A stretch of 64,000 nt of DNA, from the NCBI RefSeq assembly GCF_011758565.1, contig NZ_JAAMOX010000002.1:744001-808000 (forward strand), read 5' to 3'. The notes beneath the pieces were generated by a model. It searched no databases. It worked only from the letters and a program-made list of their open reading frames with translations, and was not told the DNA's origin. The first letter of the stretch is position 1; each line of letters opens with the position of its first letter. The stretch is from Lysinibacter cavernae. GTDB taxonomy: Bacteria > Actinomycetota > Actinomycetes > Actinomycetales > Microbacteriaceae. Shown here one piece after another: positions 42,461-50,001 of the stretch. Made by a program: the position numbers and the translations under genes.

Positions 42461-43578
42461 ACCCAACGAATCCAGCCGCTGAAGACTCCAACACCGTTCA
42501 ACAGGCGGTTGTTGTCGAGCCGGGCGAGGGGATGCGCCTGCGCGAGATCACGGTGCGCGGCCCGCGAGCCGGCGAACTTGCCGTTGAGGTTCGCGCCGCG
42601 GGAGTCTGCCACTCCGACCTGCACATCTTGAACGGCGACTGGCCGTCTGATCACCCACTCGTGCTTGGGCACGAGGCCGCCGGAGTGGTCACCTCGGTTG
42701 GCGACGGTGTTGACCTTGAGCCCGGCGATCACGTGGTGCTCTCCTGGTTCGCGCCGTGCCGCACGTGTGACCGCTGCGCCGCAGGAAAGGCGTGGCTCTG
42801 CACGGGCACGCGTGCCGTCGAAAACGTGCTGCCGGATGGCGGCACCGCGTTCAGCCTCGACGGTGAAGAGGTTTTCCCGTTTCTTGGCCTCGGAGCCTTC
42901 ACCAAGTCCGTGATCGTGCCCCGCTCGGCCGCCGTCAAGGTTGCCCCCGAACTACCGTTTGAGGTTGGCGCCCTGCTCGGCTGCGCCGTCACCACCGGTG
43001 TTGGAGCAGCGGTGAATACCGCAGAGGTGCGTCCCGGTGAAACTGCCGTGGTTGTTGGCTGCGGTGGCGTTGGTCTCGCGATCATCATGGGCCTCAAGCT
43101 CGCGGGTGCCGGCACGATTGTGGCCGTTGACCTCTCGGAGGAGCGCCGCGCTGCGGCAGAACAGTTTGGCGCGACCGTGACCCTTGACGGTTCGAAGGTG
43201 GATGTCGCGGCCTGGTGTCAGGAACACCTCGGCGGCGCCGACTACGCCTTCGAGGCCGTTGGCAGCCCTCGCCTGATCGAGCAGCTGCCCGGCATGATTC
43301 GTTCCGGTGGTGCCGCGGTACTCGTTGGTATGCCGCCCATCGGCGCAAAGGCGCAAATCGATGCCTTTGACCTCGCCGACCAGGGCAAGCGCGTGCTCGG
43401 CTGCAACTACGGTTCGAGCGTTGCAGCGGTGGACATCCCCCGCCTCGCAGAGCTGTACCTCACGGGCCGCCTGCCGCTCGACGAACTCGTTGGCAAGACG
43501 CGGCCATTGGCCGAGGTTGAACTGGCGTTTGAGGACCTCAAGGCGGGCATCGGGCTGCGCGGGATTCTCATTCCCTAG
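42457..43578 (+). CDS. Zinc-dependent alcohol dehydrogenase (MDR family)
   Basis: A 373-residue medium-chain dehydrogenase. The catalytic zinc site is Cys in GVCHSDLH, His in LGHEAAG and a later Cys in GALLGCAV; the four structural-zinc cysteines are in FAPCRTCDRCAAGKAWLC. The Rossmann motif VVGCGGVGLAIIMG is followed by VAVDLSEER with an Asp, favouring NAD. It is closest in form to class III/NDMA-linked alcohol dehydrogenases. The true start is the ATG at 42457 that overlaps the permease stop (ATGA); the frame is open much further upstream, but only as a shadow. Together with the permease it probably oxidises or reduces an alcohol or aldehyde formed from the imported compound. Confidence 0.9.
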   Translation: MNPTNPAAEDSNTVQQAVVVEPGEGMRLREITVRGPRAGELAVEVRAAGVCHSDLHILNGDWPSDHPLVLGHEAAGVVTSVGDGVDLEPGDHVVLSWFAPCRTCDRCAAGKAWLCTGTRAVENVLPDGGTAFSLDGEEVFPFLGLGAFTKSVIVPRSAAVKVAPELPFEVGALLGCAVTTGVGAAVNTAEVRPGETAVVVGCGGVGLAIIMGLKLAGAGTIVAVDLSEERRAAAEQFGATVTLDGSKVDVAAWCQEHLGGADYAFEAVGSPRLIEQLPGMIRSGGAAVLVGMPPIGAKAQIDAFDLADQGKRVLGCNYGSSVAAVDIPRLAELYLTGRLPLDELVGKTRPLAEVELAFEDLKAGIGLRGILIP

Positions 43579-43644
43579 CCGTTCGGGTAGATACGCGGAC
43601 GACTGGGGGCCTATGAGACGTGTTCCTCCCGCGACGAACGGTGG

Positions 43645-43821
43645 TTACAGCTTTGCTCGCTTTTTCTTGGCATTCCAGAACTCCTGCGCAGCCGCTTCGC
43701 CTTGCTGTTTCTTGATCGTGTTAAATTTCACCGTCTTGACGACGGCGCTGATAATTGGCCAGGCGATGAGTGCGGCGAGAGCAATTGCGCCAAAGATCTT
43801 TCCGAGTTCGTAAGCGTCCAT
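43645..43821 (-). CDS. Small single-helix membrane protein
   Basis: A 58-residue ORF reads MDAYELGKIFGAIALAALIAW and continues into a basic, charged tail (QQGEAAAQEFWNAKKKRAKL). It has one transmembrane helix (about residues 8-28) with the C-terminus rich in Lys and Arg. AGGAA precedes the ATG at seven bases, supporting translation. It has no recognised family. It lies downstream of the tRNA-like element on the same strand, with a stable hairpin (43848-43871) between the two. Confidence 0.55.
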   Translation of the reverse strand: MDAYELGKIFGAIALAALIAWPIISAVVKTVKFNTIKKQQGEAAAQEFWNAKKKRAKL

Positions 43822-43847
43822 GTGATGTTCCTATCGTTTGTGTTTTG

Positions 43848-43871
43848 CGCACGCCAGGGCACTGGCGTGCG
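43848..43871. repeat. Perfect stem-loop next to the tRNA-like element
   Basis: CGCACGCCAG-GGCA-CTGGCGTGCG, ten-base perfect arms with a four-base loop. One arm is the 3' acceptor end of the tRNA-like element on the minus strand, so the two folds exclude each other. It may be a terminator, a processing signal, or a switch. Confidence 0.65.
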
Positions 43872-43947
43872 AGGGGGACTCGAACCCCACATCCGAGAAC
43901 ACTGGAACGTGAATCCAGCGCGGCCGCCAAACGTGCCGCTTCCTACG
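43863..43947 (-). ncRNA. tRNA-like element, possibly a degenerate tRNA-Val(CAC)
   Basis: On the minus strand a cloverleaf-like order is readable: an acceptor strand CGTAGGA, D-arm GCGGC/GCCGC with a GG-containing ten-base loop, one base, then the anticodon arm CTGGA-TTCACGT-TCCAG (loop with T33 and CAC). A 12-base variable region follows, then a T-arm GGGG-TTCGAGT-CCCC and a 3' end ..CACGCCA. Two of seven acceptor pairs do not match, the T-stem has four good pairs and no discriminator base is clear. It is therefore either a decayed tRNA, an unusual tRNA, or another structured RNA. No tRNA gene is otherwise present in the window. Confidence 0.45.
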
Positions 43948-44050
43948 TTCAGTGTAGGGGCGCACAAGAGCTTCGCCCGCTCACTACTCCATTCGCAGTA
44001 GACGCTTCGGTTCCGCAAGACGATTCGGCACGGGCCAAACACCGGAAGTA

Positions 44051-44080
44051 TCGGGTATTGAATTCGTTTCACATACCCGA
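44051..44080. promoter_or_regulatory. Operator-like dyad before the MMPL gene
   Basis: TCGGGTAT...ATACCCGA, eight-base perfect arms 14 bases apart, ends immediately before the GGAG ribosome binding site of the MMPL gene. A bound repressor would block transcription, or the transcript could fold and mask the ribosome site. No regulator gene is adjacent. Confidence 0.55.
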
Positions 44081-44091
44081 GGAGCATCCGA

Positions 44092-46332
44092 ATGTCTACT
44101 TTTCTCGCCCGACTTGGGCGTTGGAGCGCCCGCCACCGTTTGGTGGTGATTGGTGCCTGGCTGCTGATCTTCGCCGGACTCATCGGCGCAATGATTGTTG
44201 GAACCAATAGCGGCGATGTGGGTGAGGCATCCGAGTCGATTCCCGATTCGCCAGCCTCACAGGCACTTGACCGCATGAACGAGGAGTTTCCGTCCGCGGG
44301 CGATTCCGGCGGCGCCGAATTGCAGCTGGTGTTTGCCCCCGACAACCAGGATGTGACCAACAGCGCGACGGCGGCCAAGATTTCCGGCATCCTGAGCGAC
44401 GCGGCTCAGCTGCCTGGCGTTGAGGCCGTGAGTGACCCGTTTGACTCGACCCGCCCATACGTTTCGCAAGACCGAAACCTGGCCGTCGCTACGCTCTCCT
44501 ACGGCGAGCTCACCGATCAGCAACAGATTGACAACTACGAGGCCGCGCTCGATCTCCAGCAGGATGCCGATGCCTCGCTTGGCGTCGAACTCGGCGGAAA
44601 CCTTGTGCCGCTTGGGGCTCCAGCCCCCGGTCCTGGCGAGGGCGTCGGCGTGATTGTCGCGTTTCTGGTGCTCATTCTTACGTTTGGTTCGCTGCTTGCC
44701 GCCGGGGTCAACCTGCTCATCGCTGTCTTCGGCGTTGGCGTGAGCCTTGTTGGGGTGCTTGCCCTTGGCTCGTTTATGCCGATCGGCGAGAACTCGATCA
44801 TTCTTGCCGCCATGCTTGGCCTCGCGGTTGGAATCGACTACAGCCTCTTCATCCTGTCGCGTTTCAGAAACGAGCTTCGCAGCGGCAAGAGCGTTGAGGA
44901 TGCCGTGGCACGGGCAACGGGCACCGCCGGTACGTCCGTGGTGTTTGCCGGCCTCACCGTCATTGTTGCGCTGGTCGCCCTCCTCGTCGCGAACCTCAGT
45001 TTCATTACCGAGATGGGTTTTGCGGCAGCCGCTGCCGTCGCGGTCTCGGTTCTGCTCTCGTTGACGCTGCTCCCAGCGCTCATGCGCACGCTCGGCACGA
45101 AGGCCCTGTCAGGGAAGCAGCGTCGTGCGCTCGCGGCTGGCGAACTGTGGGTCGAGGGTGCGGAGCAGAAGCGCGGATTACTGCGCGGCTGGGGAAGCTT
45201 TGTTGTGAAGAAGCCGGTTGTGTCGATTCTTGCTGGCACGCTGCTGCTGGTTGTTGCGGCCCTCCCGCTGCTCAGCATGAAAACGGCGTTCAGTATCCCC
45301 GGCGGGTCAGACCCGAGCACAACGGAGCGCGCCGCCTACAACCTGATTGTTGACGAGTTTGGCGGCATCCAGAGCCCGCTGTTGGTGCTTGCTGAGGGCG
45401 ACGACGTCCGCTCGCACACGGCAGCGCTTGCGCAGGACCTCGCGGATCGTGACGGGGTGCGGATGGTGCTCCCCGCCGAGTACTCGGCCGACGGGACCAT
45501 GGCCCGCATGACGGTCATTCCAGAGGGCAGCCCCATCGACCAGCAGACGAAAGACCTCGTGCAGCAGGTGAGGGACGACGCCGACGCGATCAGCGGCGTG
45601 CACGTTGAGGTCACCGGCGAAACCGCCATTGGCATCGATCAGGATGCCGCGCTCATGGCTGCGCTCATCAAGTATCTTGTGGTGATCGTGGTGATCTCCC
45701 TGTTGCTGTTGCTGGTGATGTTCCGTTCGATCCTCATCCCGCTGATCGCAACCCTCGGCTACCTCCTGTCGCTCGGTGCATCGTTTGGTGCGAGCACGGC
45801 GGTGTTCCAGTGGGGCTGGCTCGACCCGGTCATTGCGGCACCGCAGGGCGACCCGATGCTGAGCCTGCTTCCGCTGCTCCTGGTCGGCGTGCTCTTTGGC
45901 CTCGCGATGGATTACCAGGTCTTCTTGGTCTCCAGGATGAAGGAAATGCACGATCGGGGGATGTCCCCAAAACAGGCCATCCGCGAGGGGTTTGCCCGCT
46001 CGGCGCCCGTGCTTGTTGCCGCTGCCACGATCATGACGGTGGTGTTTGCCGGCTTCGCGACTGGAACCTTCGCCATTGGTGCCTCAATCGCCTTTGGGCT
46101 CATGATCGGGGTCATGGCCGACGCGTTTATTGTGCGGCTTGTACTCATGCCGGCGCTGCTGAGTCTGCTTGGCGAATCGGCTTGGTGGCTCCCCCGCTGG
46201 CTCGACCGGATTCTTCCACGGGTTGATTCAGAAGGCCACGCCCTCGATGCCGCCGAAGACGAGGCCGCAGCGAGTGATGGTTCTGGTGGCGGCCAGGATG
46301 CCCCATCCCCTCGGCAGCTGGCCGGCGTCTAG
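44092..46332 (+). CDS. MMPL-family (RND-type) transporter
   Basis: A 746-residue inner-membrane protein in two halves. One helix near residues 19-37 and a soluble porter-like domain (about 40-180) are followed by helices from about 185 to 330, then a second soluble domain (about 400-520) and a second helix group to about 690. LGLAVGIDYSLFILSRFRNEL in the first half and LFGLAMDYQVFLVSRMKE in the second are the paired family motifs with the proton-relay Asp-Tyr. Such proteins export lipids, siderophores or drugs in actinobacteria. The C-terminal tail is acidic. It starts after a perfect dyad, and a long hairpin plus a membrane gene follows. Confidence 0.9.
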   Translation: MSTFLARLGRWSARHRLVVIGAWLLIFAGLIGAMIVGTNSGDVGEASESIPDSPASQALDRMNEEFPSAGDSGGAELQLVFAPDNQDVTNSATAAKISGILSDAAQLPGVEAVSDPFDSTRPYVSQDRNLAVATLSYGELTDQQQIDNYEAALDLQQDADASLGVELGGNLVPLGAPAPGPGEGVGVIVAFLVLILTFGSLLAAGVNLLIAVFGVGVSLVGVLALGSFMPIGENSIILAAMLGLAVGIDYSLFILSRFRNELRSGKSVEDAVARATGTAGTSVVFAGLTVIVALVALLVANLSFITEMGFAAAAAVAVSVLLSLTLLPALMRTLGTKALSGKQRRALAAGELWVEGAEQKRGLLRGWGSFVVKKPVVSILAGTLLLVVAALPLLSMKTAFSIPGGSDPSTTERAAYNLIVDEFGGIQSPLLVLAEGDDVRSHTAALAQDLADRDGVRMVLPAEYSADGTMARMTVIPEGSPIDQQTKDLVQQVRDDADAISGVHVEVTGETAIGIDQDAALMAALIKYLVVIVVISLLLLLVMFRSILIPLIATLGYLLSLGASFGASTAVFQWGWLDPVIAAPQGDPMLSLLPLLLVGVLFGLAMDYQVFLVSRMKEMHDRGMSPKQAIREGFARSAPVLVAAATIMTVVFAGFATGTFAIGASIAFGLMIGVMADAFIVRLVLMPALLSLLGESAWWLPRWLDRILPRVDSEGHALDAAEDEAAASDGSGGGQDAPSPRQLAGV

Positions 46333-46343
46333 GCACCATCAAC

Positions 46344-46375
46344 GTGGGGTTGTCGCCAATCGGCGGCAACCCCAC
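46344..46375 (+). repeat. Long stem-loop between the MMPL and membrane protein genes
   Basis: GTGGGGTTG-T-CGCC-AATC-GGCG-G-CAACCCCAC, a 14-pair stem with a T:G wobble and a four-base loop. It ends five bases before the AGGAG site of the next gene. It may be a partial terminator or a translation-limiting leader element; no U-tract follows. Confidence 0.6.
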
Positions 46376-46390
46376 AACCAGGAGAACATC

Positions 46391-47146
46391 ATGCACCCGC
46401 GCAACACACTGCAGCAGGAACGCGCCACGGAACGAGACGCCCCTACCGGGCGCGGCGAGTCAGACATCCCTGCCACCCAGCCGCCAGGCCTGCTGAGTAG
46501 ATCTCTCACGGCGCTGCGCAACACGAGCCAGCGCAACATCTACTTTTCGGCCCTCGCGATTCCAGGTCACCTACTGATGGCTCTTTCAAAGGGGTTGGTG
46601 TTGGCGGTGAGCTTTTCGGCCTTCATCGCAGCAACGGTGCTCTTCACGCTTGGGCTCGCCGCGATCAAGGCGCTTGTGGTGTCGACGTATCGCCGGGCGA
46701 GTGAGCTGGATGCTGCATCCGCGATTCCCCGCACCTACCGACGCATCGGCACTATCGTCGTGACGCTTTCGGCGCTCTGGATGGTTTCGTGCTTGCCCCT
46801 CGCCTTTGGTGGCGAACTGAGCGGCAGTTATGACGGTTTTGCCGCGGTCATGATCGCCGCGCTCGCCTTTGTTGAGCTGGGATTTTCGGTGCACGGCTGG
46901 ATCTCGTCGCGAAAGCGCAAGGATGCGCTGATGGAAGCGATCAAGCTCAGCAACCTTGCCGCCGGCCTCATCTTGCTCGTCCTTGCCCAGACCGCGCTGC
47001 TTTCGATGGCTCAGGCCACGGATATGTCGAGGGCAAACGGCTGGTTTGGGGTCGGGATCGGCGTCATTTCGGCTGGAATCGGGGCGTACATGATCCTGCG
47101 CTCCGCCCGTCTCCCCGTGGAACTCTCCGAACCGGAATCGACCTGA
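46391..47146 (+). CDS. Multi-pass membrane protein, unknown
   Basis: A 251-residue protein with a polar N-terminus (about 45 residues with Pro, Thr and Glu) and five or six transmembrane helices (about 55-90, 118-140, 147-165, 185-205, 220-240). No transporter motif is recognised; the loop SSRKRKDALMEAIKLSN is basic and helical. AGGAG lies seven bases before the ATG at 46391, so longer frames upstream are ignored. It probably forms an operon with the MMPL gene, 59 bp upstream, in part limited by the hairpin at 46344-46375, and is convergent with the two-component system. Confidence 0.68.
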   Translation: MHPRNTLQQERATERDAPTGRGESDIPATQPPGLLSRSLTALRNTSQRNIYFSALAIPGHLLMALSKGLVLAVSFSAFIAATVLFTLGLAAIKALVVSTYRRASELDAASAIPRTYRRIGTIVVTLSALWMVSCLPLAFGGELSGSYDGFAAVMIAALAFVELGFSVHGWISSRKRKDALMEAIKLSNLAAGLILLVLAQTALLSMAQATDMSRANGWFGVGIGVISAGIGAYMILRSARLPVELSEPEST

Positions 47147-47197
47147 CCCAAATGTTCCTATTTTCACGAGAATAGACACATTTGGGTCAGGTCGATT
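47136..47197. repeat. Long inverted repeat between convergent genes
   Basis: Perfect 20-bp arms (47136-47155 and 47178-47197, core ACCTGACCCAAATGT) enclose an inner five-pair stem CTATT/AATAG around the loop TTCACGAG. The left arm includes the stop codon of the membrane protein gene. It probably serves as a bidirectional transcription barrier; there is no U-tract. Confidence 0.75.
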
Positions 47198-47211
47198 GGC
47201 CGCGACGTGGG

Positions 47212-47877
47212 CTAGGCGGGGTCGCCGAATCCCGCTTTGATCGCGATTGAGACGAGCTGCGCGCGGCTCGCAACGCCAGACTTCATCATGGCTCGATTCA
47301 CGTGCGTCTTGACGGTGAAGGGCGAGAGAAACAGGAGCGCGGCAATTTCGGGATTGCTCAGCCCAGAGACGACCAGCCGAACGACCTCCCCCTCCCGTTC
47401 GGTCAGCTCCGCAAACCTGGCGGCGGCCTCAGGGTCAACTGGGGCCTGCTGCGGTTCGAGAGCGTGCCCGATCAGGGCGCTCACCGCGGTTGACGACAGC
47501 GCGTGCTCCCCCGCGGCAACCGAGAGGATGCCTGAGGTGAGTTCTGCCGCGCTCGCGCCCTTACTGAGAAAGCCGTCAGCGCCGGCCCTGATGGCGCTCA
47601 GCACGTTCTCGTCTTGGTCGAATGTGGTGAGCACGAGGATGCGAAGGGCGCTCGCCGGATGCGTCGCCCTCATCCGTTTTGTGGTCTCAACGCCGTCGAT
47701 GCCTGGCATCCGAATGTCCATCAGCACCACGTCGATGTCGGTGCTTGCGAGCTCGTGGAGGGCCGTGATGCCGTCGCCCGCCTCCGCGGCAACCGTCAGT
47801 TCTGGGTGCGTGTCAATAATTGTGCGGAGGCCAGCACGAATCATCTCTTGGTCGTCAACGATCAGTATGCGAATCAC
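47212..47877 (-). CDS. NarL/FixJ-type response regulator
   Basis: A 221-residue receiver-LuxR protein. The receiver has acidic Asp8/Asp9 (VDDQEMI), phospho-acceptor Asp54 (VVLMDIRMPGIDG) and the conserved Lys in FLSKGAS. The output HTH is about residues 150-215 (ELTEREGEVVRLVVSGLSN, then SPFTVKTHVNRAMMKSGV). Its GTG start overlaps the stop of the sensor kinase gene (GTGA), so the pair forms a two-gene operon. Its target genes are unknown; no adjacent exporter is clearly linked, though the convergent membrane protein gene is close by. Confidence 0.93.
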   Translation of the reverse strand: MIRILIVDDQEMIRAGLRTIIDTHPELTVAAEAGDGITALHELASTDIDVVLMDIRMPGIDGVETTKRMRATHPASALRILVLTTFDQDENVLSAIRAGADGFLSKGASAAELTSGILSVAAGEHALSSTAVSALIGHALEPQQAPVDPEAAARFAELTEREGEVVRLVVSGLSNPEIAALLFLSPFTVKTHVNRAMMKSGVASRAQLVSIAIKAGFGDPA

Positions 47878-49091
47878 GCGGTTGGTACTCCGTTCGGGGG
47901 AAGCTCTGCCGTGAGCCAGAAGAGGTTGTTTTCTGAGCGGGTGGTCACCGTGCCGCCAACGGAGGCGGCCCGTTCTCGCATGCCGATGATTCCGTGCCCT
48001 CCCGAAATGGGCGCCTCAGCAGCGCGGCGTTTGCTCGGATGGTTGAGTGCAGAGGCGTTGGCGATCATGCTCACGACTTCGATGGACACGGTTCCGGCCT
48101 CGGCTATCGAAAGGCGAAGGGATGCCGTACCCGTGCCGTGTTTCTGGGCGTTGGTCAGCGCCTCTTGCACGATGCGGTACGCCGCGGCGCTCACCGGCTG
48201 GGCGAGTGGATGCGCGAGCCCGTCGAGTTCCGTCTCTAACGTCATACCTGCCGAGCGGAACGATTCGACGAGCTGCGGAACCCCGCCGTGCTGGGGCGTT
48301 GGCGCGAGGTCAACAACGGCATCCCCGACCCTGAGGATCTTGAGGATGCCCTGCACCTCGACGAGCACCGATTGCACGCCAGCCCTCGCCGCGGCAAGAT
48401 CGGCAGGCACCGCAGCCGGGTCGTGTTCCAGGTGGGCTTCTGCCGAGCCAAGGTGCATGCTGACGACCGCAATCTCGTGTCCAATGCTGTCGTGCAGGTC
48501 GCGGGCGATGCGCACCCGTTCTTCGGCGACGCCCTGTTTGATGGCAGAATCCCTGGTGGCGACGGCATCCTCGACCCGCCCCTCAAGCTCTGACCAGTAC
48601 TGGCGCTGACCGTAGGAGGCGGCCCCGGCCGCGGCTCCAACGAGCGCGGCGAAGGCTGCGATTGAGGCTGAGGCATCCACCGAAACGTCGAGGGTTCCCT
48701 CGTGAAAGGCCGCCGCCCCGAAGTTAGCGATGCCGATGATGAGGCCGGTGAGGAGGCCGGGGGCGCCGCGGAGGGTGAAGAGGAACGCGATAAAGCAGCC
48801 GATTGACCAGATTGCGATCGGGTCGACCCCGAGGATGGCCTGCGCGAGCGGCGCCGCCGCAACCAGCAGCGTGCCAAGGAGCGGGCGCCCTCGATAGCCG
48901 AGGGCAAGCCCCGTCGCCGAAAGGGCAAGCCCAACGAGCGCAGCTGGCCCCCACTCTCCGATGGCGGTCATGAACGCATCGAGGAGATACGCGACGGCGA
49001 CGATGCCGAGGACCGTCCGCTCGAGGGTGCGCGATGAACGCACCAGCAGCGGCGGGCGGGTTCGTGACTTGGGTTCGGGGGTGTGCGGCAC
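47874..49091 (-). CDS. Two-component sensor histidine kinase (HisKA_3 type)
   Basis: Starting at GTG 49091 the kinase has about 405 residues. The frame is open 47 codons further upstream, but that part is a low-complexity shadow. An N-terminal membrane region of five to six helices is followed by a coiled region and the HisKA_3 dimerisation helix with the phospho-His in ARDLHDSIGHE, then the HATPase domain (YRIVQEALTNAQKHG, then GGHGIIGMRERAASVGG). This is the DesK/NarX-like actinobacterial type, with a membrane sensor of unknown signal. It overlaps the response regulator gene by four bases. The ribosome site is weak. Confidence 0.88.
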   Translation of the reverse strand: MPHTPEPKSRTRPPLLVRSSRTLERTVLGIVAVAYLLDAFMTAIGEWGPAALVGLALSATGLALGYRGRPLLGTLLVAAAPLAQAILGVDPIAIWSIGCFIAFLFTLRGAPGLLTGLIIGIANFGAAAFHEGTLDVSVDASASIAAFAALVGAAAGAASYGQRQYWSELEGRVEDAVATRDSAIKQGVAEERVRIARDLHDSIGHEIAVVSMHLGSAEAHLEHDPAAVPADLAAARAGVQSVLVEVQGILKILRVGDAVVDLAPTPQHGGVPQLVESFRSAGMTLETELDGLAHPLAQPVSAAAYRIVQEALTNAQKHGTGTASLRLSIAEAGTVSIEVVSMIANASALNHPSKRRAAEAPISGGHGIIGMRERAASVGGTVTTRSENNLFWLTAELPPNGVPTA

Positions 49092-49243
49092 AGTGCCAAT
49101 TCTTTCACCCCTGCCCGCGCCGCGTGTACTCCGTTTGCAGTAGCTGAGGATCGTTCTGCTGCACGATGATGTGCTGAGGGAAAGCGAGGATTCTTGAGCT
49201 ATCAACAGGCCCAGCAACGGGCCGTCAGGCAAGGAGAACGAAC

Positions 49244-49786
49244 ATGAGCATCACACAGATCGCAACGCCAACCAGCGCAACGGCCCTCACCTCGTATGAG
49301 TACCTCACGGTCAAGGCTCTGCGTCACAACGAGTTGGAACTGGCCGACACGTACCGCAGCTTTGGCTGGACCCTTGAACAGTCGGATGCGGCTGGCGTTG
49401 GCTCCCCCACGATCTTCCTGCGCTTCAAGCGCGACCGTCACATCAAGAACCGCCCGATGATTGACGACCTGCAGCGCACCGCAACGACCGCCCTCAACGC
49501 GGCGGAAGAACTCGACCGGACAAAGACCAGGAAGGCGATGCTTGTAGCGCTCAGCACCGGGCTTCTTGGAACGGTTTTGCTGGCGGTGTCAGTCTTTTTG
49601 CTGATCGGCTCTGCCACGTTCTTGTCGTGGGTGCTTGGTATCTTCGGGCTTATTTTTTGGGCGCTGAGCCCGCTGCTGTATCGCCAGGTAGCCACAAAGA
49701 GTGCCCAGTCGGCCGGGCCAAAGATCGCCAAGCAGCGCGACGTGGCCTACGGGGCAATGGAGAACTCGATCCGACTCCTTGGCTAG
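49244..49786 (+). CDS. Small two-helix membrane protein, unknown
   Basis: The 180-residue protein has a polar N-terminal part (LTSYEYLTVKALRHNELELADTYRSFGWTLEQ, then FKRDRHIKNRPMIDDLQR) and two adjacent transmembrane helices (about residues 98-140) followed by a basic tail with KSAQSAGPKIAKQRD. The N-terminal region has a form seen in several actinobacterial proteins, but no function is known. AAGGAG precedes the ATG at good spacing. It is divergent from the sensor kinase gene with 152 bp between the starts, which makes it a candidate target of that two-component system. Confidence 0.7.
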   Translation: MSITQIATPTSATALTSYEYLTVKALRHNELELADTYRSFGWTLEQSDAAGVGSPTIFLRFKRDRHIKNRPMIDDLQRTATTALNAAEELDRTKTRKAMLVALSTGLLGTVLLAVSVFLLIGSATFLSWVLGIFGLIFWALSPLLYRQVATKSAQSAGPKIAKQRDVAYGAMENSIRLLG

Positions 49787-49803
49787 GTCGCTGGCCGCAG
49801 CCT

Positions 49804-49876
49804 GGCCCAGCAGCGAACGCGGCATGGCCAGCTGAGCCGAATGTGGCGGCGCAGGAGGTCCACCTCCTGCTGGGCC
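49804..49876. repeat. Nested and mutually exclusive hairpins downstream of the two-helix protein
   Basis: The outer arms GGCCCAGCAG (49804-49813) and CTGCTGGGCC (49867-49876) are perfect. Inside, GCAGGAGGT-CC-ACCTCCTGC (49851-49870) shares four bases with the outer right arm, so only one can form. The stretch 49787-50001 holds no gene. Confidence 0.6.
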
Positions 49877-50001
49877 GAGGCCAGCCGAATCCTGCCGCCG
49901 CAAGAAAGAGGGAGCCGGCAGGGTCGCTCGACAAGCGTTGTTCCCGTCCGAGGTAGTCACAGTGCCCCTCTCATTCCGCGCGTCGGAGGTATCCTCTGGT
50001 C

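Noticed and set aside
41333-42466. 377-codon ORF antisense to the permease
   Set aside because: Charged low-complexity sequence with no motif; the opposite strand is a clear 12-helix permease.
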